NCBI GenBank assembly: GCA_021234155.1
Contig: JAJEKV010000052.1
Location: forward strand, 122,904-186,903
Length of the DNA: 64,000 nt
Direction: 5' to 3'
DNA from: Isoetes taiwanensis
Taxonomy: Eukaryota; Streptophyta; Lycopodiopsida; Isoetales; Isoetaceae
The notes under the pieces are model-generated. The model was not told the DNA's origin. It made no database searches and was given only the letters and a program-made list of their open reading frames with translations. This document shows positions 26,327 through 35,892 of this stretch, in pieces; position 1 is the first letter of the stretch; each line of letters starts with the position of its first letter. Both the position numbers and the translations under genes were made by a program.

Positions 26327-26591
26327 CAATTGGTCGGTGTTCCATAAAGAGTATGCAAAAGCTAATATTGGTGGCTCTTCTATCATGCTTGGCAGCGTTG
26401 CTCATGCACTGAACTTTCATGATGTGGTCTCAGATAGTGTTCAGGTCTAATTTTGACCAAAAATTTACTTTTCTACTACCTTGGAATGATCATATGCTGA
26501 CAAATGTTCTATTTCTGCAGTTTTGGACCAACATATTTGTTCTTTATGGCAATAGTGGTGATGAAGTACCAAAGAGGTATCGTGTCTGTTG
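26327..26591 (+). pseudogene. Two spliced exon fragments captured by the Helitron
   Basis: Exon a (26327-26444) follows a CCCTTGCAG acceptor and reads NWSVFHKEYAKANIG and ALNFHDVVSDSVQ up to a CAG|GTCTAA donor. An intron of 76 bp ends in TTTCTGCAG. Exon b (26521-26591) continues in the same phase with FWTNIFVLYGNSGDEV and ends at TTG|GTAAAA. Correct phase across the intron, proper acceptor and donor motifs and normal composition make this a convincing gene fragment. I do not recognise the family. No start codon or full domain is present, so it is a captured piece and not a gene. Confidence 0.55.
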
Positions 26592-26831
26592 GTAAAAAAA
26601 ATACAATCGTGATCGAATAAGATGTTTGAGTTAAGCGGTTGATGAAACGTATTTGCTTGAGCTCTTTTCCTTGGATGCTAGAAAAGTAGGTGATTTAGGG
26701 CATGTGAGGTTCATTGTTCTATGACTCAAGTCTCTCAAGTTTACAGTCATATGATATGTCGCCTTTAGTTAGAAGTTAGATTCCAAAGTCATATGATATA
26801 TCACCTTTAGTTAGATTCCAATATGATAGTC

Positions 26832-26987
26832 AATGTTTTCTGCTGGCAAAAAGAATGATGTGCTTGAAACAAGCTTTCTGGCTTCGAACAGAGGAAAATC
26901 CTCTCATGGTGTTATGATGGATGAGACGACATTCATGAAGAATATTAAGGGTTTGTACATCGGTCATGTTAATGGGCTCACCAGGTT
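26832..26987 (+). pseudogene. Possible third captured exon
   Basis: Plus frame containing KKNDVLETSFLASNRG, MMDETTFMKNIKG and YIGHVNGLTR, closed by a stop or by a weak ACCAG|GTTATA donor. It is probably from the same gene as the exons at 26327-26591, since it lies in the same element, strand and spacing range. Not identified. Confidence 0.35.
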
Positions 26988-27730
26988 ATAATGATTGTGT
27001 TTTTGCTTACCTTCTTGGCACGTGTTCCCATCAACTTATTTCTCCTATCCAACAGAAGGTAAAATTTGCCATGTGAATACACTCCAGATTTTGATCCAAA
27101 TATATTTCATTTTTTATTTTCACTTGAGGTCATACAATTACAACATAAAATAACACTACCTTAAAAGGGCCTCGATTTCTACGATGGCTTTGCTGACCTA
27201 CAATCACTTCACTGTTTTAACCTTAACCTATGTCTCTGCTTGAAATTCAAATCCAGCTAGAAAACCAATGCCTAATAGAAGCCCGAGTGCATATGAAAGA
27301 AGGCGATCTAGAGTCATTAAAGCAACATGAACCAGCATGTTACAGAGAACCTACACCCCTCCCCTTCTCCCAACCCAAAATGCACAAAGAAAAAGGAGAG
27401 AAATCCTAAATGTTTAAAGCTTAGGCTAAGTTTTCACCAAGTCAATGACCTAATCCATACATGTGGCAATACACACGTAATGAGATAATTAAAAGTCCAC
27501 TCAACCATCGAGATCCGGGAAAGGATAAAGGAGATAAAAGAACACTCAACCATTGAGACCCGAGAAATTATTACAATTGCCACAACGCAAATGGCAAACA
27601 TCCCCAAATAGCAAAATATAGAGGCAGTGGAGGAATCGAACCTCCAGACACCCCACACACCACAAAACAAAAATCGAAAAACATGCAGAGTTACAATACA
27701 AAACACTTCTGATAGATGAAACCTTCAAGA

Positions 27731-27760
27731 GCATAAGCATAAGCATAAGCATAAGCATAA
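27731..27760. repeat. (AAGCAT)n microsatellite
   Basis: Five hexamers just inside the 3' end of the Helitron 25034-27846. Confidence 0.9.
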
Positions 27761-27846
27761 ATGATTTTGTGAAGCAATTCTAAGCCTAAACAACATCATT
27801 TACACGTTCTTAACTTATGCCCAGCAACGCTGGGCACCGTTACTAG

Positions 27847-28150
27847 TAATGTTATATCGTATTGAATGGATCAAGCCCTAATTTAAATGGCTGAGATCAT
27901 CTGATTGAAAATGAAGGCTGAGATTTATCGCACGACTTTCCACTACCATGATTAGTCATGATTTGATTTCTTAAGGAGAAAGGAAAAGGAAGGGGGAGGT
28001 AAGGCACAGGTAAAAGGGAAAAGGAAAAAGAAAAAGGCATGGGGAAAAGAATAGAATATAAGATAGATTTTTTTATCGTCCACGGAGACCGATTGGCCTA
28101 TGGGACCAAAAAGGAAAAGGATAAAGGCAAAGAAAGAGGAAAAAGAAAGG
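27847..28150 (+). mobile_element. Helitron-like 5' region directly after a CTAG end, with short purine tract
   Basis: TAATGTTATATCG, ATTGAATGGATCAAGCCC and TAA-TTTAAATGGCTGAGA align with the start of the neighbour (TAATGTTATG, AATGGACCATGCCC, TAGATCCGACGGTGAGA), but the first ten bases (TCCTATATTA) are missing. A purine-rich stretch begins at about 27976, 130 bp in, as in other members. The AATAGAATATA and GAGACCGATTGGCCTATGGGACC motif of the dispersed module follows at 28045-28110. 3' end not found. Confidence 0.5.
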
Positions 28151-29582
28151 GAAAAATGTAACGGACCTGGCCACCTAATGGTTCAGTATACGTATTTATG
28201 TGCGTATATGCATGCTTGGCATACATGCAGCATGTGACAAATATGAACAAAGATTTTGCATAGAAATAGATTTGGGAAAAGGGCTTTTTGCAAGCGTGAA
28301 GCTATGGGAAGGCAGGAGCTTGGAAGGATTGCACTGGGAGGATTGTTGAAGCAAGAAAGAACGTAGGAGCTTGGGACTGCATCAAAAACGGCATCAATAT
28401 ATTCTATCAGGGGGGTTTCTGAGGATCTATTTGTGATCTCATATCTTTGTAGATTGAATTAAAGCATCTTTGTGGATAAAGTATGATGAATTATGAGCAT
28501 AAAAATTTGAGGTATGTGCCGACGTGAACGTGGAATTGAGAGATAAATTGTTTAGATGCTTTGCTTTGTCAAAAGAGAACAACGAGTAACAAAGGAAGAA
28601 ATCGAATCAAGGTCAAAGCCCTTATGGAAGGAGTTGGGCATGGGTGAATCGCCGCAACAACATAAGGATAGGCGAATTGCTCTTGGAAGGCGTGCTTTTG
28701 GGCGAATCAAAGATTTTGGGCATGATCTAAGAGCTATAACGGAGACTTGAGGTCGCATGAGAAGCAAAAGAAAACCAATAGGAATTGAGTATAAATGCAA
28801 GGGATCAGGCGAAATTGATCGGGATGGGTCTAACTTATAAATTATGGGTTGTAGGGATTGATTGGATTGCAACAAAACCGTCACAATTAGAATTAGAACG
28901 GTTAGGTCCACTGGGGAATGGCCTCGAACAGGCCGATTTGGGTCTAGAAGGGCCGATTTGGGCATAGTGCGAGGCGATTTGACTATGGTACACCGTGAGA
29001 AGGAGATTCGATGTCGAAATGAAGGCTGGAGCCAGGGAAAATGTCCACGTTGCCTCCTTTTATCCCGATTTCCTTGCTTTTGTGTTGCTTCTATTTTGTT
29101 AGTTTGTTTGTTTGGTTCATAACGTTGTTGCTAAAGTAATAAAATATAAATAACCGGAAAGAAAGCATGGAAGTCTTATTGGATTTGGCACAGGCCCTCC
29201 ACGAGAAAGCCTGTGCAAGCTGCAAAGAGAATTGGTGAAGCATAAGCATAAAGATAAGTAAGAACTTGTTTTCATAAGAAGAATAACGATAATATGGAAT
29301 AAGGTGTAATTTAAGCTTAAAAAGCCTAGAACTATCGAAAAATGGGTAATTCTTGACTCACGGAGATGGAACCTAGTCTAGGGATCAGTTGAGATGTTAT
29401 ATCACGATTCGATCATAAGACCCGTGGATTTTAAGTTGGAAGTATCGGGTTTTGAGTTTTACATTAAGACACACTAATAAATCCTTAGCTATGGAAGTGG
29501 TTTTTAATATAAAAATATTAAAACCTTAGCTAGCAATTGTTAGTGATAAATTAAAGAAAGCATGTTGGAACTTTGGAGACCT
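28151..29582. other. Unassigned stretch
   Basis: Contains short frames of ordinary composition on both strands near 28550-29120 (plus strand: ERVTKEEI-like and LGRRAFGRIKDFGHDL). No protein family recognised, and no terminal repeats found. Confidence 0.5.
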
Positions 29583-29935
29583 AGAGAATAGAATAGAATA
29601 GAATAGTTTTTATCGCCCAATCGAGACCAATCGGCCTATGGGACCCGAGAAGAAGCAAACAAACTTATTACTCGTCCGGGTTAAAAACCCCCTTGAAAGG
29701 GTTTTCGAGGGAAAACCGTGGCGATAATAAGAATCTTTGTCAAACCGCATAAGTATACATCATCATGAAATAAATGTGTATGTACATGTCAAGTGCCTGC
29801 CCGAGGACATAGCTGATCTCGCATGTCCATGACCTCCTGAAGGTATGATCCTAGCATCCGTACGGATGCCGTGCTCAATGTCACATGTAGCGGCTGGCCA
29901 GGCCTGACCAACTCAGCATAGAAGTTGAGCCGAGA
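29583..29935 (+). repeat. Dispersed repeat module, copy b
   Basis: Begins with an AATAGAATAGAATAG-type edge, then GAGACCAATCGGCCTATGGG, a CCCCCTTGAAAGGGTTTTCG hairpin-like part, TATACATCATCATGAAATAA, and a block ending in GTCACATGTAGCGGCTGGCC. The whole block recurs in the same orientation at about 61165-61510 and in part at 18880-19075 (inverted). Differences between the two long copies fall mostly at CAG/CTG-like sites. Confidence 0.75.
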
Positions 29936-31740
29936 GAGAAATATGAAGTATATGGAGGGTCCAGATGAGGCTATGGCATGGAGCACTGTAAGCCTAAGTG
30001 TATAACTGTAAGTTTTTAAGTTGTTGAGTTATATTTTATCAGAGGCATCATAGCTAATGGATTATCCTCATGGGAGAATGGTTCTGAGGTAAGTTTGCAT
30101 GTTTGGAATGTTGTTTTTCCTTGTTCGGTGAAGTACATAGGTATGGGAGCTACATCAATGATATGTGACTTCCTCAACATGTTTGGATCAGTAAGTTAGC
30201 TACTTCAACATGGGCAAGTTGTACAGTTAACATCGGCAAGAGTATGGTCTAGGCACATTTATAGTAAATTCTCTAATGAACCCACATGTCATGGTCCTTG
30301 CATTGTTCCACTGTTGTCTTGGTATTTGATTATGTACTTGGAACCTCCGGGGTCGGACTTCTAGGTTCGATGGCCTAGGTTGCTCCGGCATGCTCATGTT
30401 CATCTGTGGATTCTCTCGTGGTTCTTGTGCTCTATGACGGGCGTAGTTCTCTGGCGGGGATGCTCGTCACCCTCGGGTGACTCCATGGTAAGAGGTCCTC
30501 GGCCGCCGGGCGATGGGAAGGGTATGCGATACGAGGTTCACCCACCAACTCCGCCAACGGGCTCGGAATGTGCCGGCGGGCATTTTCGCTAACGTGGCCT
30601 TGCCAGGTCGGCCGAGCTTCCCATTGTCCGAGGAGCTATGTGTCATGATGGTTTGGTATTTTTTGACTATGTCTTTGCTTCGATGTTCATGTTGATATTT
30701 CCTTGGATTATGTTGTCATTGTTAGCACGTACTCCGTAGGATTTTCCGTCCTGTGTTTATGCTTACCCGAGATTTGCGAGTATTTCCATGCATGCGGTGG
30801 CCGGGGATCCCCACTTAGTCACGAGGACTAACCCCAAAGTGAGTGCATGTGCGAGTGAATAAGCAAGGGATGGTAGCGGTCACGGTGAGGATCGTGGTTG
30901 AGCGAAGCTCCGGGGTTGAATTGTTCACAATTAGACGTTATATTTGTTGAGAATATGGATTCTTTGGATGTTAATATTTTCTGATTATATTGAGATCTCA
31001 AGTATTTGCTCATTGAGTTTTGAGCATGTCATTTCAACTGTGCAAGGGGAAGATTCAATTCTTCACCATATTCAATTGTTTGTCGCATCAACCTAGAATT
31101 AGCACAGTATTGACAAGATCCCGAGTTGCCTAGAGGGTCAACTCGGCAGGCTCGTCACAAAAAATGGCATGGAATAAATGAGAACAAGAATAGAACTAGA
31201 GAGGGAGAAAGAAAAGGAAAAAGAGAAGGGTGGGAATCAAGCGGATCGATGGGTTGGATGGTGATGGAGTGGCCGATAACGAAATTTCCGGCCACATTAA
31301 CCCGATCTCGCTTGATATATACGGACTTCCTCTGATTGCTCACAGGAGGGATGGAAAGATGCATGCGTTCTGAAGCCAACGTGAGATGGACCTTTGGAGG
31401 GGGGCAGAGGAACCATGCGAAGGTGAGGATGTTCCAGATATTAATCAGTACCCACCTCTTGCTTCTCGGCCATAGGGAGATTGGGTGAACCCTGATCCAG
31501 ACACGGGGATGAAGGACGATTTCCTTTGTTCATGAACTTCAAATACACTTCTATATATATTATTTTTTTTGATAATTTTTCCCTGAGACACACATGAACC
31601 CACGTGATTTGACAAGGACTTGTTTGACTTAAAAGCATTTTTGACCGTTGCATTGCCACATCGAGTTGTGTATTAGTTAAGTAAAAGAGTAATCAAAAGA
31701 TCTGGACATGCAGTGTCTTTACATCTGGACCTCTAGTTAG
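29936..31740. other. Unassigned stretch with a locally GC-rich part
   Basis: Positions 30330-30930 are richer in G+C than the surroundings and contain phrases such as GGCCGGGGATCCCC. No gene recognised. This could be part of an old LTR-retrotransposon, but I found no paired long terminal repeats, primer-binding site or polypurine tract. Confidence 0.4.
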
Positions 31741-31759
31741 GCCTTCTTTCCTTTGAACA

Positions 31760-32068
31760 TCATGGCAGATAAAACCATGGTGACCACTGAAAAGAAGGGA
31801 CTGATATAGGGGGACAGATGCCATCGGGGTTAGTGGTCCAGGGTAAAAGCATGAAAGGGTATACGTATATCGTACTGAATTGAAGGACGAATTTGTGTTT
31901 TTTTGGGGTATATTTTAGATGTACATCAAGATACTCTGGTTTGTCGTTTTGTGTCAGGTTTGCAATGATTGCAAGATCATCCCTGACAGCGCCCCCGAAA
32001 TTCTTGGTGAACCACCGAACCAATTCGAATGGATCCATCCCTCCCTTTCCGAAATTCCTCCCTTTCAT
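31760..32068 (-). other. Unrecognised open frame (~100 aa)
   Basis: Minus-strand frame starting MKGRNFGKGGMDPFELVRWF and continuing with GGAVRDDLAIIANLTQND and EYLDVHLKYTPKKHKFV. Composition is protein-like and varied, so it is probably a gene fragment or captured exon. The last ~25 residues may be intron read-through. I cannot name a family and no neighbours help. Confidence 0.4.
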
Positions 32069-32254
32069 AGAAGGAACTCCGAATGAATTACAGAAGCAAA
32101 CACATACTAATCGAATCTACAAGAAATACAAATCAATTTCAATCTATTCATGGAGGGTGAGAATGGAAGTGGTGGTTCTAAGTGCAAGTATGCTGACATT
32201 GGACAGTGTTATGCCACAAAACAAATAAAGCAGGTCGGTGGATTGCATCCTCAG

Positions 32255-32753
32255 TTGCTTGCAAATGCTTCGTCCAGATCAAAGATTAGTTTTTTGTGCT
32301 CGTTTGTTGCAAGATGACAGGCTTTTTTCTTTTTTCGAACCTATAATTGGAAATTCTTCCGAAGTTATTGTTATGAAATCAATGATTAGAAACTTGAAAG
32401 ATGGGCTTCAAGAAGTAAAGTCTGCTAATAGCAAAGATAAATTGGCTGCAAAACATTCACTGTTATCAATGATTGTTGGAAAAAAAGGAGATATAAACAA
32501 TAATGTTTCTTCAAAATTGCTAAAGATACAGCCAAGAAATTTATCCAAAGCTGCAGCAAGAAGGAAGATAATGTCATTAAGTGGAGCAAATGTGTGGTCT
32601 TTGGCAGGAAGGATGCCAAGATCAAATAGAATCGATGATTCAATCAAATGTCAGGTTCGTGAATTTTGGCTTGATAATACCAAAGTTTCACCAAAGGTTA
32701 GAGATGTCATGAAGAGGAGAATACAAGCAATACAATACCTTGATATCTCATAG
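32255..32753 (+). other. Unrecognised Lys/Arg-rich open frame, likely terminal exon or transposon-linked protein
   Basis: The longest non-repetitive plus-strand frame in the window (about 165 residues). It opens after CATCCTCAG, a possible 3' splice site, rather than at an ATG. It reads MLRPDQRLVFCARLLQDD, a helical basic middle (SKAAARRKIMSLSGANVWSL) and a C-terminus DSIKCQVREFWLDNTKVSP then RDVMKRRI before TAG. A frame ending with a fixed F-W and S-P-x-x-R-D-V pattern followed by basic residues suggests a conserved protein. I recognise no family and no catalytic motif. No frameshift is visible, unlike the other gene debris here, so it may be younger or constrained. Confidence 0.5.
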
Positions 32754-33134
32754 GTTTGCTCTTGTAATTGAATCAATTCAATTTTGGAGATTATGTTTTC
32801 TTCCAAAATTCTTTCATGACTTTCTTCTGTACATTCTAGTTCTGTTCCGAGTGACCTGTTAATGAATACACATGGTTTTCATGAAATGTATTGCAGTTTA
32901 CATTGTTTACATTTTTACATTGTTTACATAGTAGCAAAAATCTTGCAGTGATGTGCTATTAGGTACTTTTTAGATGTACATCCATTAACACTTACATGTC
33001 CATGCAGCTACATTTACATGTATTTGAATATCAAAATTACTTTTGTCGTGTACTTTCAGGTAATGAAGCCAAACAATTCATACATATGTACATTAGATGT
33101 ACTGATATTGTAACATTAATGTGATGTACTAATA
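32754..33134. other. AT-rich stretch before a Helitron 5' end
   Basis: Contains short TTTACATTGTTTACAT tandem words near 32885-32932; nothing else recognised. Confidence 0.5.
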
Positions 33135-33240
33135 TCCTATATTATAAAAATTATGCGGTGTGTCTTCAATGGCACCCTAATTTTGACGGTCGAGATTTGT
33201 TTGACTAGACGGTTAAGATTAACTTCAGTATGGCCTTTCG
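33135..33240 (+). mobile_element. Helitron 5' terminus with captured genes downstream
   Basis: Starts TCCTATATTATAAAAATTAT after an A, then GCGGTGTGTCTTCAATGG and CCTAATTTTGACGGT, as in sibling elements. The 3' end is uncertain. The best candidate is a degenerate CTGGGACCATTACTGG near 39637-39652, where the CTAG would have become CTGG. If that is right, the element spans about 6.5 kb and holds a DUF579 fragment, a histone H1 fragment and two nested LINEs. Confidence 0.65.
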
Positions 33241-34014
33241 AGAGGTGGAGCATATATTTCGACTAAACCTGTGTCTTCTTCATCTGGAAGCTCTGTCCGA
33301 CATATACGGGGCTCGATATATTTCGATTAAGCCTCTGTCTTCTTCAACCGGATTGGAAGCGCCACCCTTGTTTGAAGCAAACATGGTAGGCTATGGCGTA
33401 GCATGTCAAAACTGCAAAAGTGATCTTTTTGAGTAAAAAAGATAAGCAGAACTCCTTTCGCTTTGAGGGGATAGCATCACACCATCATTAGAGTAGAATT
33501 CTCTGCATCGTTTCCACATCAGACCATTATCGGAGCAGACTTTTCTGCATCAGGCCATGACCTGAGCAGAGAAATGCACTATCGTGGTCTACAAATGCAG
33601 GAACATCTGGAGCCATTGTGCACAGGCCTCTGAACGATTGCTCTGGCTTAGATTCTTGAGATTTTTCTACAGTGAAAATTGGCTGCCGACAGGTATGTGT
33701 TTGTAGTCAAGCTTCATTTATTTGTTGGAATTATAGTGACATTCCATCTTTTTGTAATCAAGCTTCATTTGTTCGTTTGCATTGCAGTGAAATTCCATGT
33801 CTATTGTAGGCCTTTAAATTCGCATTTTGTGCTCCTTTTTTGAAATTTTTGTTGGCTTCTAAGTAGAAAGTAAAGGCATCTGTGCAAAATTTAGCTTTGG
33901 TGGCTTAATTAGATAAGATGTTCTCTTACATTTGGCAACATAGCCTATGCGCATAGGATCAGGATCTGTTAGCATCTGCCTGTGCTCATAGGCTCCACTA
34001 TTTGTGGGTTTGCA
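33241..34014. other. Helitron interior upstream of the DUF579 fragment
   Basis: No exon firmly recognised. A tandem duplication of about 58 bp with core AATCAAGCTTCATTTGTT/AGTCAAGCTTCATTTATT lies at 33695-33805, and CATCAGACCATTATCGGAGCA repeats loosely near 33480-33570. Confidence 0.5.
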
Positions 34015-34378
34015 TTGTTCATGTCTGCAATGGCTGAGCTTCGCTTGGCCCTGCATTCTCTATAACTTGCTTTGAATATGCTTCCAGAAGAGTTGTATTT
34101 TGTGGAGTACTAGAATGCGATGTGATTGTGCTAGATGCACCCAGGGGTTATTTTCCTGAAGCTCCTGGAAGAATGGATGCTATGTTCAGCTCTGGAGTTA
34201 TTAGTCAGGCATCCAGACGACTCATATTTTTTGTGCATGATGTAGAGAGGCCAGTTGAGAGGACTTTTAGCTAGGAATTTTGTGCTCCAAATATCTGGCT
34301 GAGAAGGCCCCTACTGAGAGGTTACGGCATTTTCATATACACCCAAGCTCTAATCCGAAGTCAAAAGAGTTCTGCTGA
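34015..34378 (+). pseudogene. 3' exon fragment of a DUF579 (IRX15/GXM-type) gene
   Basis: The plus strand reads LPEELYFVE, then after a small disruption ECDVIVLDAPRGYFPEAPGRM (given here in parts: DVIVLDAPRGY at 34119, FPEAPGRM at 34152), IFFVHDVERPVERTFS, and in a shifted frame LCSKYLAEKAPTERLRHF and KSKEFC with stop TGA at 34376. Plant DUF579 proteins (glucuronoxylan 4-O-methyltransferases GXM and the IRX15 group, Golgi xylan enzymes) carry the same D-A-P-x-G-Y-x-x-E-A-P-G-R-M, V-H-D-V and R-L-x-H-F order at their C-terminus. One TAG/frameshift separates the halves and a stop interrupts the start, so the piece is broken or mis-sequenced. It lies about 0.9 kb inside the Helitron starting at 33135. 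Confidence 0.8.
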
Positions 34379-35219
34379 ATTTTGAATAATGCTTGGTTTT
34401 TGTTGAATTTTTGTCTGTTGAATAAAGCTTGGTCGACCTGTTAAAGGTAATAATATGGTAAATGAATCTGTTTGTTCCCATGCAAAATAAATTTGTTTGT
34501 TCCCATGGTAAATAAATCCATTTGTCCTAGCTCATATAAAGGATTCTTTTCAAAGTATTGAACATATCCGCTGCACCCATTTCTTTCCCAGTTCATAGTC
34601 CAGTTTTATGTTACATATGGTCCAGTATTGTGTTACAAGAATGCACAACATCTATATATTAAAAAGAGAGCATCTATATATAGAAGTTATTGCGAATGCT
34701 GTGTTTTGCCATAAAGTTTTGAAATTTTCATATGCGACCAATATGTATAACAGGGGGTTTTCTTCAATGTGTTTTTGTGCGCTTTTCACAAAGGTTTTCC
34801 TAAGATTTCATGGCGTATTCAAATAGATGTACTAATGCGTACATCTAGATTGCACCATTTCTTAGTCGTTGATTTAGCTTTTTTTTTTTCAATGGTCCAA
34901 CATCCAAGGGCTCACAATAAAAGCTCTCTTTTTATTTTAGTTGCCATTTTCAGAGTTTTGCATGGAAGCATCGTACCATCGTGTTTTAGGGTTATTTTAG
35001 GGTTAGGAAGAAAGCAGGCAAGAAAAGATTTGGAAGGTAAGAAAATTTGCACGCCGCCCCTTCCTTCTAAGCGACAGGCCAAACGCTTGCTCCTGGATGA
35101 CATTTCGTTGTAAGAGAAATGGGTTGTATAGTCTGCAAAGTGGCTGGCCAGTGGCCATGAGATTGTGATCCTCCTGCGTGGTGGATTAAAGCAGGGAAAC
35201 ATTATCAGCGGCAATTCAA
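34379..35219. other. Stretch between the DUF579 and H1 fragments
   Basis: A near-triplicate of about 30 bp (AATAAATTTGTTTGTTCCCA-like) lies at 34455-34530. AT-rich otherwise. Frames at 34770-35213 on both strands are not recognisable. Confidence 0.5.
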
Positions 35220-35224
35220 TGCTT

Positions 35225-35855
35225 GAATGCCCAAATCCTTGGTCAATTGTTGGGAATGGGTACTACTGACTTCTCCTTCACAATTATGCATCCTTCTATC
35301 TACATTGATGATCATGTCCGCACATGTCTTTTTCTTCCGCTGCCGCAAAGCTTGGGCTTTCTTTGCGGGCTTTGCAGCCTTGATCTTAGGCTTGGGCTTT
35401 GCATCTGCGGGAAGGTACCTTGAAGGAATTTTTCACCTTTGTCGACTTCCCATTCTTTGCCAAATTTCTCAACTACACGGTCGAGTATTCTTGAAATTTG
35501 CAGCAATCGGCACCATATTTCTCATCCAAATACTTTTTGTCATCTTGGCTTGACCCGGATCTCTCCTTGGCGACATTATTGCTTCCAATATCATCTGGCA
35601 GATCACGGGCGGATGAGAGGCAAACTTGCTTTGGGAGCCCTTGGGCCTCTTCTCTTTGGGAGCCTTAGGCTTCTTCTCCTTTGGAGTTTTAGCCTTCTTT
35701 TCTTTATGGGCTTCACCAGTTTCTCTTTCTTAGTTTTCTCGGCAAAGGGAATCATCATGGGAACATCGGCCGGGGGCAAGATCAAGTGGAAATTTGTCGG
35801 GTTTTTTCATTCGGAGGCTGGCCCATGTCTGGATTATTTGCTTTCGACATTCAAT
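35225..35855 (-). pseudogene. Linker histone H1 fragment
   Basis: The minus strand encodes, in three shifting frames, the parts of a plant linker histone, which binds the nucleosome dyad and compacts chromatin. In order: a Lys/Pro-rich tail (KEKKAKTPKEKKPKAPKEKR, about 35640-35735); the start of the H15 globular domain, SKFASHPPVICQMILEAIM (compare family S-H-P-P-x-x-x-M-I-x-E-A-I); ERSGSSQDDKKYLDEKYGAD (family G-S-S-Q); LRNLAKNGKSTKVKNSFKVP (family Q-L-x-x-L-x-x-G-K-L-x-K-V-K-N-S-F-K); and a C-terminal KPKPKIKAAKPAKKAQA tail. The order is right, but at least three indels and stops break it. No intron is evident. It sits opposite in strand to the DUF579 piece 1 kb away. Confidence 0.8.
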
Positions 35856-35892
35856 CTCTTCTTGCCATTCCCTAAGCTAATCTGCCCCCATA

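Larger units (their letters stand above)
25034..27846 (+). mobile_element. Helitron with captured gene fragments, joined to its neighbours
   Basis: Begins TCCTATATTATAATG immediately after the CTAG of the preceding element. It has CCTAGATCCGACGGT subterminally and ends with the best hairpin in the window, GCCCAGCAACGCTGGGC, then ACCGTTA and CTAG at 27843-27846. Length 2813 bp. Instead of a purine tract it carries exon-like pieces with canonical-looking splice sites (see 25177, 26327 and 26832), as expected for a gene-capturing Helitron. Several 30-90 bp tandem duplications are inside (25490-25560, 26090-26210, 26740-26825). No Rep/helicase is visible. Confidence 0.8.

Noticed and set aside
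29936-31000. GC-rich part as an LTR of a retrotransposon
   Set aside because: No second copy within the window, no primer-binding site or polypurine tract found, and no coding domain.
34980-35000. TTTTAGGGTTATTTTAGGGT as interstitial telomere repeat
   Set aside because: Only two or three imperfect units.
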